From positions 1,206,501 through 1,270,500 of the forward strand of contig NW_022145550.1 of the NCBI RefSeq assembly GCF_000002235.5: a stretch of DNA of 64,000 nucleotides, read 5' to 3'. Source of the stretch: Strongylocentrotus purpuratus (Eukaryota > Echinodermata > Echinoidea > Camarodonta > Strongylocentrotidae). This document shows positions 33,931-46,174 of this stretch, piece after piece. A program made the translations under genes and the position numbers. How positions within the stretch are numbered: the stretch's first letter is position 1; the number at the start of each line of letters is the position of its first letter. Below the pieces are notes generated by a model. That model made no database searches. It was not told the origin of the DNA and saw only the letters and a program-made list of their open reading frames with translations.

Positions 33931-35920
33931 TTAAAAGTACCTGATCTTGATGAGTAGGTCATAAAGGTTCATAATTAAATTTTAATAGAAATGAGGCATC
34001 TTGTTTTCCAGACAACTTGCGTTTTTTTGTATTATATTAATAATTCATTATAACCTTTATACCACCAATTTGCTCAAATCAATAGTCAAACATACATTTG
34101 CAACCAACATTTAACTCATCGCTTAGATATTTACAAAACCAATTTATATTTTAATAACGATGCAACCTTTGTTTGTACATCGAACATATTTCTAACATAT
34201 GTAAATCACCTTCTTGGATACTATTTAATACATTTAACCTTTTAACCTTTGCAGGTCTCTCTTTCCATAGGAAATTTAAAAAATAACTTATCGAGCTCCT
34301 TAATTATCTTTAGGACAAGCAAAACGTGTGATGTATAACTGATTTTCGACGTTATCAATTATTTTAATATCATTATTTTTCCTTTAAGCGTGAGATTTCT
34401 CTGTTTCCATAGATTTAACAGCTGTTTTATTTTTAAGCTGTTTTCTCTTCAGACCAGTTCATTTCTTAGCCTATATCTTTATTTTTACAAAAATAAATAC
34501 CAAGTGACTTAACATAAACATCTTCCCATAACATATTTCCAATATTTTTCGGATCTCAAGTGTATGACTTTCTCTATACATAGCACTTTAAGAGGAATAT
34601 AATACAGATCTCTGCTCGACAAGTTCATTGTATGTCAGTATACTGGAAAAGGACATTGGGTTACATGTTACCACAGGCACAAAGTAAAAACCTTGGTAGT
34701 GAATGCTAAGAAAGGGAATTTCATCAAAGTTTGGGAGTAGAGCGCCATAGGGTCGCATGTAAATTGATGTAAACTACTCTTTTCACGGTGCATATAGGCC
34801 TACCTCTGTTTGTCCTTGATTAGACCCACACTAGTTGAGGTTTTCTGATAGTTGGATTTATCCCCTTTCCATGAAATATACTAAGACTATAACTGTGATG
34901 AGTAACTGTAATACATAGATTGCTGGACACTAGTCAGTTCCTCATCACGCCTCCGTGCGCGCCGATATCACACGTACAATACGGCCGCGATGCCCGTTCG
35001 CTGAAGTGAACTACTTTTTCAGAAACTTAGGCGGCGGGTTACACTTTAGCGGAGTTTTCACTTTAACAGCTTAACATCCGTCCCCCTCTCTCTCTCTCTC
35101 CTGTAGATAAGACCATTATGATTTGTGTTTGTCTACAGAGCCCCGATTGAAGCATTGTAACGTACAACATAATATGCTACTTTGGGAATGTAAATCAAGC
35201 AGACAAGAATACATTGGACAGTACTGAGAGAATAGCACAAAGTATAATTGGTCGTTGTCTACATATTATGTACGAGGAATTAATAGAACCAAAAGTCGTT
35301 TGTCAGAGAATGTCCTACCAAAACTATGGTAGAAGACATACTGATAGCCACCAAACACATTCAAACTTGATGTAGAAAACTCCTGACATTCAACTGTAAG
35401 GTAATAAGATTCAACGGTAATATTCACACTGGAGATTCACCATACCCCCCCCCCCCCAAAAAAAAGAAGACGTCTTCGAATTTGCCATCGAAACAAAGGG
35501 AACATAAAAAAAAAAACTGAAAGGGAGTTTTAGAAGGGGGGAAAGGGGAAGGGAAGACGGAAGTAAACAGAAGATAATTGCCAATAATCCCTTTCACCCT
35601 CCCTAATTCAAGCCCCTTCCATTAATTTCATTCATCTGGTGGACCACTGTCCCTTTCCCTCCAACAAAATTTACCAGAGACGTCTAACAGGAGCAGGTCT
35701 TTACTAAATCATTTGGTAATTGACTGTCTATCCTTTTTTAACGTACTTTCCCAATCGCTTCGTCCCACCTCCCAACCCCTTCACCTCTTGCGCTTTTCTA
35801 GATGTAGACCAATGCTCCTATCGCACCCAAGCTAGCACTCTAATTTGTTTATTATTCCAGCTAAATAAATCTCCCTTTGTTCATAATAACTTATTTACCC
35901 GAGCATACAATCACTAATAT
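33931..35920. other. Intron sequence, no gene seen
   Basis: AT-rich, with a C run near 35446 followed by a purine-rich patch (35460-35570). No recognisable element ends or RNA. Confidence 0.5.
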
Positions 35921-35924
35921 AAAG

Positions 35925-36165
35925 TGGGGGCTCTGTGAAATATTGGTAAAGGCTCTTGACTCTCATATGAGAGGTCCCGGGTTCGATTCTCGCTCGGTGA
36001 TTGCATCCTTGGACAAGGTGTCTTATCTACATTTCTACCTCTCCATGCCCCCGTGTGTAATCAATGGGTACCTGGATGCAATGCCGATGTATTAATAATT
36101 GTCGAGCCCGCACTAGGAGCGGTATTTATGATGTTGCTACCTCAGCTGTATAAATTGGACCATTA
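35925..36165 (+). mobile_element. tRNA-derived SINE
   Basis: The head has an A-box-like 'tattggtaaaggctcttgac', anticodon-arm-like 'ctctcatatgagag' and a B box GGTTCGATTCT. The body has 'cttggacaaggtgtcttatctacatt' and 'tcaatgggtacctgg', a layout seen in many invertebrate tRNA SINEs. The 3' limit is uncertain. It lies about 0.2 kb downstream of the signal-peptide exon, in antisense orientation to gene B. Confidence 0.75.
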
Positions 36166-36346
36166 TATCACCGTTATACCCACTGTGTTGGGCAAGTATG
36201 ATTATATGGTCTTATGTTTTCTTTATTGTCAATGTAAGTTTAGTCTTCCGAATGAGATATAGTGATAGCCTCAATAAACGTGAACAAAATGAATTTCATG
36301 CTTTAAGAATAGAATAATAGAAGCAGCCAGTAAGTTCAATACAAAC

Positions 36347-36425
36347 CTGTTGTAGATGAAATAATCCATATTAGAGTCAGAGGCAGGAAAATCCTAAACC
36401 ATCCAAGTACTGAATCCCTAGACAT
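36347..36425 (-). CDS. Gene B exon 1: start codon and signal peptide
   Basis: An ATG at 36425-36423 (purine at -3) opens 26 codons: a basic/polar start (MSRDSVLGWFR), a hydrophobic core (IFLPLTLIWII) and a small-residue end (SSTT). It is followed by G|GTTTGT, a donor in phase 1. The split Gly codon is completed exactly by exon 2 at 25285. Signal peptide plus phase-1 junction is the usual start of a modular receptor gene. No TATA box or transcription start could be assigned, and an upstream 5' UTR exon is possible. Confidence 0.7.
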
Positions 36426-37198
36426 TGTCAATATCACAGAAACACGGAAACTTAAAGAGTATGATGCAGTTTATCGTTTTCCTTCTATGTTCATTGCAAA
36501 AAAAAATGCGCTTGAAGTTATATCCACTAACACCACTAATCGGAGGGAGGTGGTACGTAAATGTATGAGAGCTACTGGGGTATGATGAGATGTACCGCGC
36601 GAAGTGAAATAAATCATAGTTTCGATGATACACCTGTACGTTTGTGGTGGAACGGTGAGTAGGTTTCTCTTTGTGAATCAGTTGGGTGAAACGTGGACAA
36701 AGGCACACCAAAAAATGCTATTTGATCATCAGAAAATTCCTCAATCAAGGTCATATTTGCACACCATGACGAAGGAAAGCCGAGTATACTGTATAAGACT
36801 TATTTGTACGAAGTTACTTCCGCTTTCCATGCTCATCGTTTTCTAAAAGGGTGCTCATGAAGTAGAATCCCAACATCGACGGCACAGCTGAAATAACAAA
36901 TACATCAACCTGTAATAACGACGATTGATACTTTGAATGTAACTGTCCATGTCAATGAAATGAGTATCAACCTGCAGATTCCATCATACTGCGTAATTAT
37001 CCATTTCGATTTCATCAGAAATCTATTGCACAGTGTAATTCAATATCCATGGAAATGCTTTCTGTACCCTAGTACGATCCAATCATCTACACGTGATAGT
37101 AATTCTGCTTTCTTTTAAACGATGCCATCTTCCTAAAATAATGGCCTAAGTCACATTTTGAAGAAAATTATATTTTTGCACAAGTCATCTCTTAATGA

Positions 37199-37305
37199 GT
37201 GTCTGTGTAATTGGGTTTTTACAGACGTGTATCAATCAGATATGATTATTTACGTCTGGGGACCGACCTTTAACATCACCATCCGAAAGACGGAGGCTGT
37301 CCACC
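37199..37305 (-). mobile_element. SINE fragment sharing the body of the 7SL-like SINE
   Basis: On the minus strand, 'gtctttcggatggtgatgtt', 'aaaggtcggtccccagacgtaaataatcatatctgattgat' and 'acacgtctgtaaaaacccaatta' match the 3' 105 bases of the SINE copies at 53308 and 59777. The sequence upstream of the shared body differs, so this copy is truncated or carries another head. Confidence 0.8.
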
Positions 37306-37359
37306 TTTCTATGACATCATGTGCTGAATTGAACAAATTCATGGTGCTACCCAGTTAGT

Positions 37360-37362
37360 ATA

Positions 37363-37455
<93 letters not shown>
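37360..37455. repeat. (TAA)n microsatellite
   Basis: About 31 perfect 'taa' repeats lie next to the SINE fragment, which may have seeded it. Confidence 0.95.
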
Positions 37456-38305
37456 GCCTAATAGTCCACTCCAAATTTTATTAAACCGAAACGGAAATTC
37501 TTTTTGCTTTTTTACTTTTGGGCCTACATTGTTATTTGTCAAGAAATGTGACTTCGATATCAACGAAGACGACTGAGAAACATAGGAGAACTTGTTATGA
37601 AAATGTGTTCATTTCCTTCAATTATATTGTTTGTAGTGGGAATAAATGAAATGAACTGTTTTGTCTAAGTCAATACTCCAGGATTAATTCGACCTAAGTC
37701 AGGTGTAAACTTGCTTTGATAAGTCACAACGGCATGTTAGCAAGTAATATAATCGTCTTATGAAACAGATTTGATAGACAGCATTATTTATATTTCAATA
37801 TTCATATATCCCCAAACCTTTCTGTGTAAAATGAGCAAAAACATATTATTAATTGTATCATGTTTAGTTCAGTTTTCTCTGTTTTTCTCAAATCTTGAAA
37901 ATATGACTTAGACCACTATTTTAAGAAGGTGACGATATTCATACTTCATGAGGAGCGCTCTTAACTCTTTGGTTGGTATTATTCTAATTTATATAAACCC
38001 GAACCTGTTTCTAGGACTACGTGTAACAAAAAGTAACGTAGACCTCAGACTAACTTCCTTTGTTAAACCACATTTGGGATAAAAGCTTAAACAAATAGGT
38101 GTCGGGTTCTAATTTTAGTAGAATACGGGACGAAGCTTCTAACCTTTGTGTCATTTCATATTAAACAGAATGTGAAAATAGATGGAAAAGCAAAATTCTC
38201 ATCTATGGTCTATTGATAGTAACAAAAATATGAAGATAGTACTTGTTATCCTCAATTCCATTGATACTTGTGTTGAACTTATTGCGAGTAGTGTTTACTG
38301 CGATC
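37456..38305. other. Intergenic sequence, no feature seen
   Basis: AT-rich sequence upstream of gene B, with no ORF of note. Confidence 0.45.
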
Positions 38306-38467
38306 TGGACCCCGCCTTATAAAGAGTTGTGATTGATCCAAATCAATCGCCAGTCCTCCAATCAATCGCAAGTTTGCAGTATCATATATCCTATGTACAT
38401 AGTTGCGATTAATATCAATCGCAAATAAGATGCGATTAATATTAACTCTTTATAAGACGGGGCCCTG
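38306..38467. mobile_element. Palindromic MITE (GGACCCCGCCTTATAAAGAG)
   Basis: The left arm 'ggaccccgccttataaagagttgtgattgat' is inverted at the right arm 'attaatattaactctttataagacggggcc'. The centre holds several 'caatcgcaa/ttgcgatt' motifs. 'agttgcgattgatccgaat' also recurs at about 42001, likely a fragment of the same family. Confidence 0.75.
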
Positions 38468-38811
38468 ATGGTACTTGTTGAGGAATATATACATAAGCTT
38501 AGTTTTTTCGACTCGGTAATATATCATTATTGATCTATGAAGAACTGTATCAAATCTGGTATTCCTGGACTGTGTACCGCTTTCTTTCCACAAAAAATTG
38601 TGTTGGTTGTTTCGCATATAATAAGTGGCTATACTGATTGTATGGACGGATACGCCTTTTATTTCCTGCATTTAATCATATGGACCATGTAATAACATAT
38701 TGACTGTAACAAGAACTATTAGAATTGTGTTTATTTGCACTGTGTACATCTTATCATTGGGCATGTGCATTTATTGTACTGGTAGACATAAGAACACTTT
38801 ACTGGGCTGCA

Positions 38812-39030
38812 GGCGCGTATGCAGGGGGGGGGGGATTGGGGGATTAACCCCCCCCCCCCCCTCTTTGGTATTTTTTTTTTTAATTTAAAAAAAAAAGTTA
38901 TACCAAGGGCTGACCTAAAAAAGTTGACCTTACCCCACCCCCAAGTGTCCTCTTACCCCCCCCCCCCCCCCTTTGAAAAGGGATGTCTGATTACAATTAT
39001 TAAAAGGAAGGGGTCTCTTCGAGATTTCCC
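38812..39030. mobile_element. Poly-G/C-bordered element, copy 3
   Basis: Starts 'caggcgcgtatgcaggggg', then a G run, 'attgggggattaa', a C run, and 'gggctgacctaaaaaagttgaccttacccc', as at 18638 and 19071. This is a third copy of that family. Confidence 0.7.
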
Positions 39031-40079
39031 ATGTAGAACATTATTATAGTAAATGATACATAAAGTATACAAATAGGTTCTCAACTGTATTGCAAGAAAA
39101 TTATCATTTTACGCTTGTGTGTGTATAAACATTTTCAAGGTTTAATATGACGTTGTGATCTACTCTTCATATTTTCTATCCATCATAACAGGAAGTTTCT
39201 TCCTATCCAAACAAAACTTCTAGACAGTTTGTTTTTACTAATATCACTCAGGGTGTCAACTGTACAAATAAAAATCAAATAAAAATAGTTATTCTTTCCC
39301 ACGGTCCCCTTACATCCATCGCCTCGTGAAAAGGGAATAATAAAACTATTCAGTTGAGGTTTTGAGCTTGGCATGACGTTTTTTTTTTTTTTTTGTGGTT
39401 AAAATATACCTTTACCATTGTTAGTGATCGGCCAGGCGCTTGTTTGCCAACCGATCAATACACAATTCCATTGCCCTGGGTTTCTTAGGGAAAATCCCAT
39501 TTTAATCAAACACAGCACTGTACTATTAACTGGGACTGAACTCAAATTCAAATAGCCAATGTATGAAGGCCCGTGATGCTCTTTTGAAAATGAAAATTAT
39601 TTTGAAAAAAAATACAATGCAATTTGATTACTCTATCTCTTTCCTATACATTCTGGATGTGAATAAAGCAAGGAAATGTAATGTGATTACCATGATATGA
39701 CACATAAAACCCTGACAGTTACAGGATGTATTTATGTGTAGCAGATAGCAATATTTCATTGGGCTATTAAACTTCGACGGTGATTAATATACACATTAAC
39801 TTGATTTCGGGCCAACGTTAGTTGTCGGCGTAAGCCCTAAGCCGCAATCCTCTATGGTTGCTAAAATGGACGCTCAACCTAATACGAACCCAGAAAAGAA
39901 CGTTCGACAACTTGAAATTTCCTGCATAATGACACTGGATTCATGATACTTCTATCCGTGTCCCTTTAACTCTTTAAATCATGTGACCACTGCTCCCTGT
40001 CATAGGCGTACATACACAGGTTCGCTAGACTAAATCACGCCTTTGGGAGGAGTTTGTTTAATCTGTCCGGGGGAACGAA
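39031..40079. other. Intergenic sequence, no feature seen
   Basis: AT-rich with a T run at 39380-39395. Nothing recognisable. Confidence 0.45.
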
Positions 40080-40114
40080 CTTTTTTTTTTTTTTAGTGGA
40101 AATTACAGAAATGT

Positions 40115-40275
40115 ATCCAGCTACCAGCTATTTCTTAGGGGGGGGGGGGGTGATTAGAAAATCGCGCGGGCCGAAATTTTGCTCAACCCCCCCCCCCCTT
40201 TGAGAAAAAAAGGGAAAATTCTTCTTTGAAAAAGGGGGGGGGGCGCTCGGCCACCCCTGGATCCGCGTCTGCCAG
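40115..40275. mobile_element. Poly-G/C-bordered element fragment
   Basis: A G run (40139-40150), a C run, 'tttgagaaaaaaaggga', another G run, then 'cacccctggatccgcgtctgcc'. The right end resembles the 'ggcggatcc' end of the 7641-7978 element. Confidence 0.55.
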
Positions 40276-40960
40276 CTATGTACCTTGTACGCCTGGGCTC
40301 ATTAGATGAGAAGTCCATGCTGATATTTGTAATAGTTATATAACAGAAATAGAACAAACAGGAGATAAACAGTTGAGTGAAAGTTTGAAAAAAAACCGAT
40401 TGAAAATAAGAAAATTAGCCTATTAATGTTGACTGAAGACAACTTCAGAAATTAACATTTTAATCTGATATTGGTCAATTACCTTCTACTTATTCATTCA
40501 TCTCGTGTTTCTGCTTTTATTTAGCCAACTTACTATCGGGGATGACTTTCCCTTTAAACTTATCCGATTTTAGTACGTTTTTGTGTCGGACATTGAAGAA
40601 TATAATCTGTTGTTATTGATGTTGCTGTTGAATTCAGCATTATATGGCAATCAGTCTAATTCGACTATTATCACCAAATATTCTTTTTTGTTGCTCTGTG
40701 TTCCAGTTTAAAGTCAAAACAAGGCTGACGGACGAGTGCACCCCCAATGAAACTGTGTTGTAGTCAATGATTTGATAGAGATACATGCATGCATACACGA
40801 GTAGTGATTGTTTCGATTTCTTTCACAAGAATCAAGTTGACCCGATTATTTGGGGATCGCTTGATTGGTTTTAAATATACTTCATATCTATGAACTTAGC
40901 GATTTCATACAGAGCTCAATGTAAACTTTGTATCGATATATTCTTTTACTTCTTATATCC
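40276..40960. other. Intergenic sequence, no feature seen
   Basis: AT-rich, with no ORF or repeat ends recognised. Confidence 0.45.
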
Positions 40961-41930
40961 CCCTCTATTTCTCTGTCTCTCTCTGTCTATCTCTCTCTCT
41001 CACTCTGTTTCTCTCTTTCTCTCTTTCCCTGTCTCTCTCTCTGTTTCTCTGTTTCTCTCTTTCCCTGTCTCTCTCACTCTGTTTCTCCGTTTCTCTCTTT
41101 CACTGTCTCTCTCACTCTGTTTCTCCGTTTCTCTCTTTCACTGTCTCTCTCACTCTGTTTCTTTTTTTCTCTCTTTCCCTGTCTCTCTCTCTCTCTGTTT
41201 CTCTCTTTCCCTGTCTCTCTCTCTCTCTCTCTCTCTCTGTTTCTCTGTTTCTCTCTTTCCCTGTCTCTCTCTCTCTGTTTCTCTATTTCTCTCTTTCCCT
41301 GTCTCTCACTCTGTTCCTCTGTTTCTCTCTTTCGCTGTCTCTCTCTCTCTGTTTCTCCGTTTCTCTCTTTCACTGTCTCTCTCTCTCTCTCTGTTTCTCT
41401 GTTTCTCTCTTTCCCTGTCTCTCTCACTCTGTTCCCGTTTCTCTCTTTCACTGTCTCTCTCACTCTGTTTCTCCGTTTCTCTCTTTCCCTGTCTCTCTCA
41501 CTCTGTTCCCGTTTCTCTCTTTCACTGTCTCTCTCACTCTGTTTCTCCGTTTCTCTCTTTCCCTGTCTCTCTCTCTCTCTGTTTCTCTGTTTCTCTCTTT
41601 CACTGTCTCTCTCTCTCTCTGTTTCTCTCTTTCCCTGTCTCTCTCTCTGTTTCTCTGTTTCTCTCTTTCCCTGTCTCTCTCACTCTGTTTCTCCGTTTCT
41701 CTCTTTCCCTGTCTCTATTTCTCTGTTTCTCTGTTTCTCTCTTTCCCTGTCGCTCTCTCTCTCTCTCTCTCTCTGTTTCTCTGTTTCTCTCTTTCCCTGT
41801 CTCTCTCTCTGTTTCTCCGTTTCTCTCTTTCACTGTCTCTCTCTCTCTGTCTCTCCCTATTTTGTCTCTCTTTCTTTGTCATGTTCTCCGTCTCTCATCA
41901 TGTCATTTTCTCTGTCTGTCTCTCTTACTG
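40961..41930. repeat. CT-rich minisatellite, about 36-50-bp units
   Basis: About 25 units of 'ctctgtttctcygtttctctctttccctgtctctctca' type. The 355- and 337-codon ORFs across it (and Arg/Glu ORFs on the other strand) exist because the repeat lacks stops. They are not genes. Confidence 0.95.
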
Positions 41931-41941
41931 TTAATATATAA

Positions 41942-42600
41942 TGAGAAAGGGAGGTGAATAGTTTATCGTCCTGGTAACATTCCTGTGTCCCGTCCTATAG
42001 AGTTGCGATTGATCCGAATAAACCCAACACTTCTTCTTCTTTTTCTTCGCCTTCGCCTTCGCCTTTTCTCCAATTTACAATTTAACCTTATTTTTTGGCT
42101 GAGATTCAACCAAGTCAATCAATACTTAAGAATGGTTAGATAAGTTTTTCTTGCAACTTTTCAATTACTATAATATGTTATCATTAAACATTAAAACATT
42201 CAGGTTTCTATTTATAATGATAAATAGTATCTGACCATATATACATTTATCCTAATTAGATTGGGCAGTAAAACTTTCTACATCACACAACAACAAAATT
42301 AAATATGTTCAAGTATCCCATGTATTTTCAGAGACACTTATTTAATATTTTATGCTTCAAATATCTGATGAAAAACATAATTCTATGGGATACGCAACCA
42401 AGGCCACGAGTACAAAAACAGAACAAAGTAGCATACGCAGCGATTATAACATGTATGATTCACTTCATGATGAAAAATATATATCACTAGCTATAACACT
42501 GAAATACAAATTTATCTAAGAGTAATATACTTTGTTTAAACTTTAAAATGCACAGTAAATTCCAGTGTAAGATTAATCAATACTAGTGATATAATGGTTG
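41942..42600. other. Intergenic AT-rich sequence
   Basis: Contains a small '(ccttcg)' patch near 42045 and a MITE-like motif at 42001. Otherwise nothing seen. Confidence 0.45.
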
Positions 42601-42606
42601 TCATGG

Positions 42607-43158
42607 TCAGGCGCGCCGGAAGCAGTTTGGAATTGGGGGGGGGGGGGGGGGGAAACATTCCGGGGGGGGGGGGCTCACCTTCCAGGGGCAGTGACGTCAT
42701 GGGGAAAAAACGTTCGGAAGGGGGGGGGGGCAGACGAAAAATGTGCATCACCACCAGTCTTACATGTTACATGCAGGTCCCGTGGAACGTTTTTCAAAGT
42801 GGAGTATTAACGATCAGGTAGAGCGTAAATTGGCGTGGGGTCCAGGTTATGAGCCTCGGCAAGGGGTTAAGGGGCTGAGCCCCCGGAAGCTAAGGGGTTT
42901 TAGGTATTTAATTACGGTTAGATGAGCATCCAGGGGCCCTTAGTGAGGCCATTGACGTGTTACAGGGGGGGCCAAGCGGGCCTTGCCCCCCCCCCCCCGC
43001 AAAAAAAAAAAGGAGAGTGAAAGAAGGAAAGAAGGGAAAGGGAAAGAGGAGAGAAAGGGAAAAAAAAGACGAGGAAGAAGAAAAGAAAAGAGGGAAGAAG
43101 TAGATCGGGGGGCAACTGCCCCCCCCCCCCACGTCCCCCACTTCCGGTGCCTATGGTC
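42607..43158. mobile_element. Poly-G/C-bordered element with inverted ends
   Basis: Left end 'caggcgcgccggaagcagtttgg' and inverted right end 'cataggcaccggaagtgggg' are imperfect inverted repeats. Inside are four G/C runs, a polypurine tract (43005-43100), and an inverted copy of the 'taattacggttagatgagcatccaggggccc' segment found in 30180-31215. Confidence 0.6.
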
Positions 43159-43159
43159 A

Positions 43160-43764
43160 TGGAGCTAATCAAAATTGGAAATGGGTAGGTTTGCGAAGCC
43201 AATGGGTTGCCCAAATCAGTCATCCATCAATATTGGTTCCTAGTATTATTTGTAAAAAAAGCAACCGGGGAATAAATATTAAATGTATATACATATAGAT
43301 TGAATCAGCAGAAATATGCATGTATTTCTCAGATGAGAGCAAAGAGTAGGCTTCCCTCACGTGTACCAGCAAAGTGTGTGTCCAGTTTTTGATAGGGCAC
43401 TGCGTGTCAAGGGAAAGTTGGGGAAACGCACGGCTCTTACTGTGAGTTTAGGGAAGGGGATATTATCGCCTTCTTTTTATGTTCCTCTCCCTTCCTGCTT
43501 GTTTTACCACTTTTTTTAGACTGAGATGGTTCGAGGGATGAAGTCAATTAAGTCTATTAACATTATTGCGATGGATTTGTTACAATTTTATTTTGGTCGT
43601 TATCATTATTTATTCTTATTCACAGTCTCATGATTATGGTTGTGAAATATGTGCAAAATATATGAACGGAAATACATTTATTCTATAAATATGGCAATTG
43701 TGTAATTTCTATTTTGAGCAGCTCCTACACATCCCCGATACATGATAACAGATTCTACAAATGA

Positions 43765-43767
<3 letters not shown>
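43160..43767. other. Intergenic sequence, no feature seen
   Basis: AT-rich, no coding or repeat signal. Confidence 0.45.

Positions 43768-43832
<65 letters not shown>
43768..43832. repeat. (AT)n microsatellite
   Basis: About 31 perfect 'at' repeats. Confidence 0.95.
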
Positions 43833-43884
43833 TATGATTTATTTTGTTTATAAAACAAGATTGAATTTATATGCTGCTTGTAAG

Positions 43885-44125
43885 TGTCGGCTTACTCTCG
43901 ACGACGGATAGTCAACCTGTTCGAAACGTCGAACCACTCATCCTCTCCAAGCGCTATAGTTCTCCTTAGAACTATATGCTAAGAAAGATAACAAACATTC
44001 CTTTTCAGGACTACACATCCCCAAGAAAGATTACCGAGTCAGAGTCTTTTTCAGGACTCCTCAACCCTCTCTCTCTCTCTCTCTCTCTCTCTTACATGGT
44101 GCACCCGCAAACCTACTGTATATGA
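43885..44125 (+). mobile_element. Penelope-like terminal fragment (degenerate hammerhead region)
   Basis: 'gacggatagtcaacctgttcgaaacgtcga' followed by 'ttttcaggact', a CT tract and 'cttacatggtgcacccgcaaacct' parallels 59975-60260 ('gacggacagtcaacctgtccgaaacgtcga', 'ccttttcaggact', 'acacatggtgtaccgtaaacct'). It is therefore a diverged copy of the Penelope terminal sequence. The hammerhead core CUGANGA is not preserved here. Confidence 0.65.
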
Positions 44126-44411
44126 AGATTGAATTTGTTTAATTCATTTAATTGCACAACTATCACTGGTATGTTCGCTTGTCTCCCTGAGCGTTTTACT
44201 CCGTTTATTTGTATCAATTTTTAGAATTTAGTTTATATCTCAATTTTTTAACCTTGATTTTTTTGGGGTATTATGTGCTGTCGAATATTAATCGAATAAA
44301 CAACATAAAATGAAAATGAAAACGAAACAATTTTTTTGTCTGCATTTTTAATATTTTGTGGTTATTATGCACTTGATGATACAGAGGGGGATATAAAGAG
44401 TGTGACAAGCA

Positions 44412-44690
44412 CTGGCGTACTGGTGTGGGGGCTTGGGGGCGCCAGCCCCCCCCCCCCCAGATAAAATTGAGCCATGACCAAGTAAAGAAAGAGAAGAGAA
44501 GAAAGAAGGAGAAAAAAAAGAGGAAGGAGAGGAAAGAAAGGAAAAGAAAGAAAAGAAAGAAAAGGAGAAAGAAAAAAAAAGGAGAAAGAAAAAAAAGGAG
44601 AAAAAGGAAACATAAGAAAACAAACAAAACAAAACAAGACAAACGAAAGAGAGGAGAGAGAGAGAGAGAGAGAGGGTGGTATTAAGAGCC
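44412..44690. mobile_element. Element fragment with G/C runs and polypurine tract
   Basis: 'ctggcgtactggtgtggggg', 'ggcgccagcc' and a C run are followed by about 200 bases of A/G only. The layout matches the inner part of 42607-43158. ORFs in it are compositional artefacts. Confidence 0.55.
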
Positions 44691-44964
44691 TAAGAGAAGA
44701 TGGGTGAGAGTAAGAGAGCAAAGGGATTGTTGGGTGGAGTCGCCACGTCGAAGGGGCAAGAAAGATACGCATAGATAATTATGTTGCTGTGTCGGGTCCG
44801 CTGTGTCGGTATTATTGCTCTTTCTAGCTCGTGTACTATATCAATTTAGAAGTTTAAAGTCGGTGAGATGTTTAATGTCGGTCGGCCGGCAATTTTTTTT
44901 CTCCCTACAAACTGTGACTTTTTATCGGACAAAGAAAAGAAAAAATTAATTCAGGCAATATTTC

Positions 44965-45730
44965 TGATAATTTAATGAAACGTCAAAGCTTCCGCGCATC
45001 GCGCGGGAGGGAGGGAAACTGAATTCAGACAAAGTGAGTAGAAATCAGTACAACGAATCGTCTTCTTTCTCTAATAATTTAATTAAACTTCAAAGCTCTC
45101 GCGCTTGGCGCGGGAGGGCGAAAACTGAATTCAGACAAGGATTAAGTGTCGAAAACAATACAACGAATCGTCTTCTTTCCCTAATAATTTAATGACACTA
45201 CAAAGCTTCCGTGCTACGCGCGGGAGGGGGAAACTCTATTCAGACAAGGATTAAGAGTAAAAATTTAAGGAATCGCATCGTATTTTTTCCAAATAATTTA
45301 ATGAAATGTGAGTACCACAAATCGTCTTCATTCTCTTATAATTTAATGAAACACCGAAAGCTTCCGCGCTTCGCGCGGGAGGGGGGGGGGGGGGGGGTGG
45401 GGAAAACTGAATTCAGACAAAGATAAAGAGTAAAAAAATCATTTAAAGAATCGTCTTCTTTCTCTAATAATCTAATGAAATGTCAAAGCTTCCGCGCTAA
45501 GCGCGGGATGGGCGAAAATGAATTCAGGCAAGGATTAAGAGTCGAGAACGGTACAATGAATCGTCTTCTTTCTCTAATAAATAAATGAAACGTCATAGCT
45601 TCCGCGCTTCGCGCGGGAGGGGCGAAACAAGAATAAAAAGTCTAGAACTATACAACGGATCGTATTCTTTTTCTAATAATTTAATGAAGTATCAAACCTT
45701 CCGCGCGCGGGATGGGGAAAACTGAAAAAA
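44965..45730 (+). repeat. About 110-bp tandem repeat with a CG-rich stem-loop per unit
   Basis: Seven units share 'tctaataatttaatgaaacntcaaagcttccgcgcttcgcgcgggagggg.gaaaactgaattcagacaaggattaagagt.gaaaacantacaacgaatcgtcttctttc'. Each carries a CCGCGC-loop-GCGCGG palindrome (near 44995, 45098, 45208, 45364, 45491, 45601 and 45701). Loop bases vary while the stem persists. The last copy has lost the loop. No ORF is conserved. Confidence 0.85.
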
Positions 45731-46174
45731 TAACTTAGTTCCTGGCCCCAGGTTTACAGGGTTAAATTTGTAGACATTGGGACATTGGCATTAATATATT
45801 TGTCGGTAATTGGTGGCTCGTTTTGAAGGTAATCGGTGGCTTCTCCCCCCTCCCCCACTGAAAAAGATCTAGCAACGCCCCTCATAACAACACAGTTTAT
45901 ACACTCGATATCATTTTTAGTACAACTGGTACCGGACCACCGTCTTTGTGCATTGTGCGGCAACGAACCTAATACAACGTCTCATTTCCAGGAAGTGCCG
46001 GTGGACTATTATTGCGCAAAATGTGGTTCTCACGTTGTAAAAGATTCCTACTCTTGGAGGGGGTAGGAGAAAGCAATTTTATGTCATATTACTCCAGGAA
46101 GTGCCTGAAAAGGCGTCTAATGTGGTTCAAAAATTGCAAATGCTTCCTACTTCCTACCCAGACCTACCCCCGCT

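Noticed and set aside
36418..36711. 97-codon minus-strand ORF just upstream of the signal-peptide exon
   Set aside because: Out of frame with the signal-peptide ATG and without any domain; probably 5' flank or UTR.
40890..41957. 355-codon ORF (Ser/Leu/Phe) and complementary Arg/Glu ORFs
   Set aside because: CT-rich minisatellite lacking stop codons by composition; no codon structure or start context.
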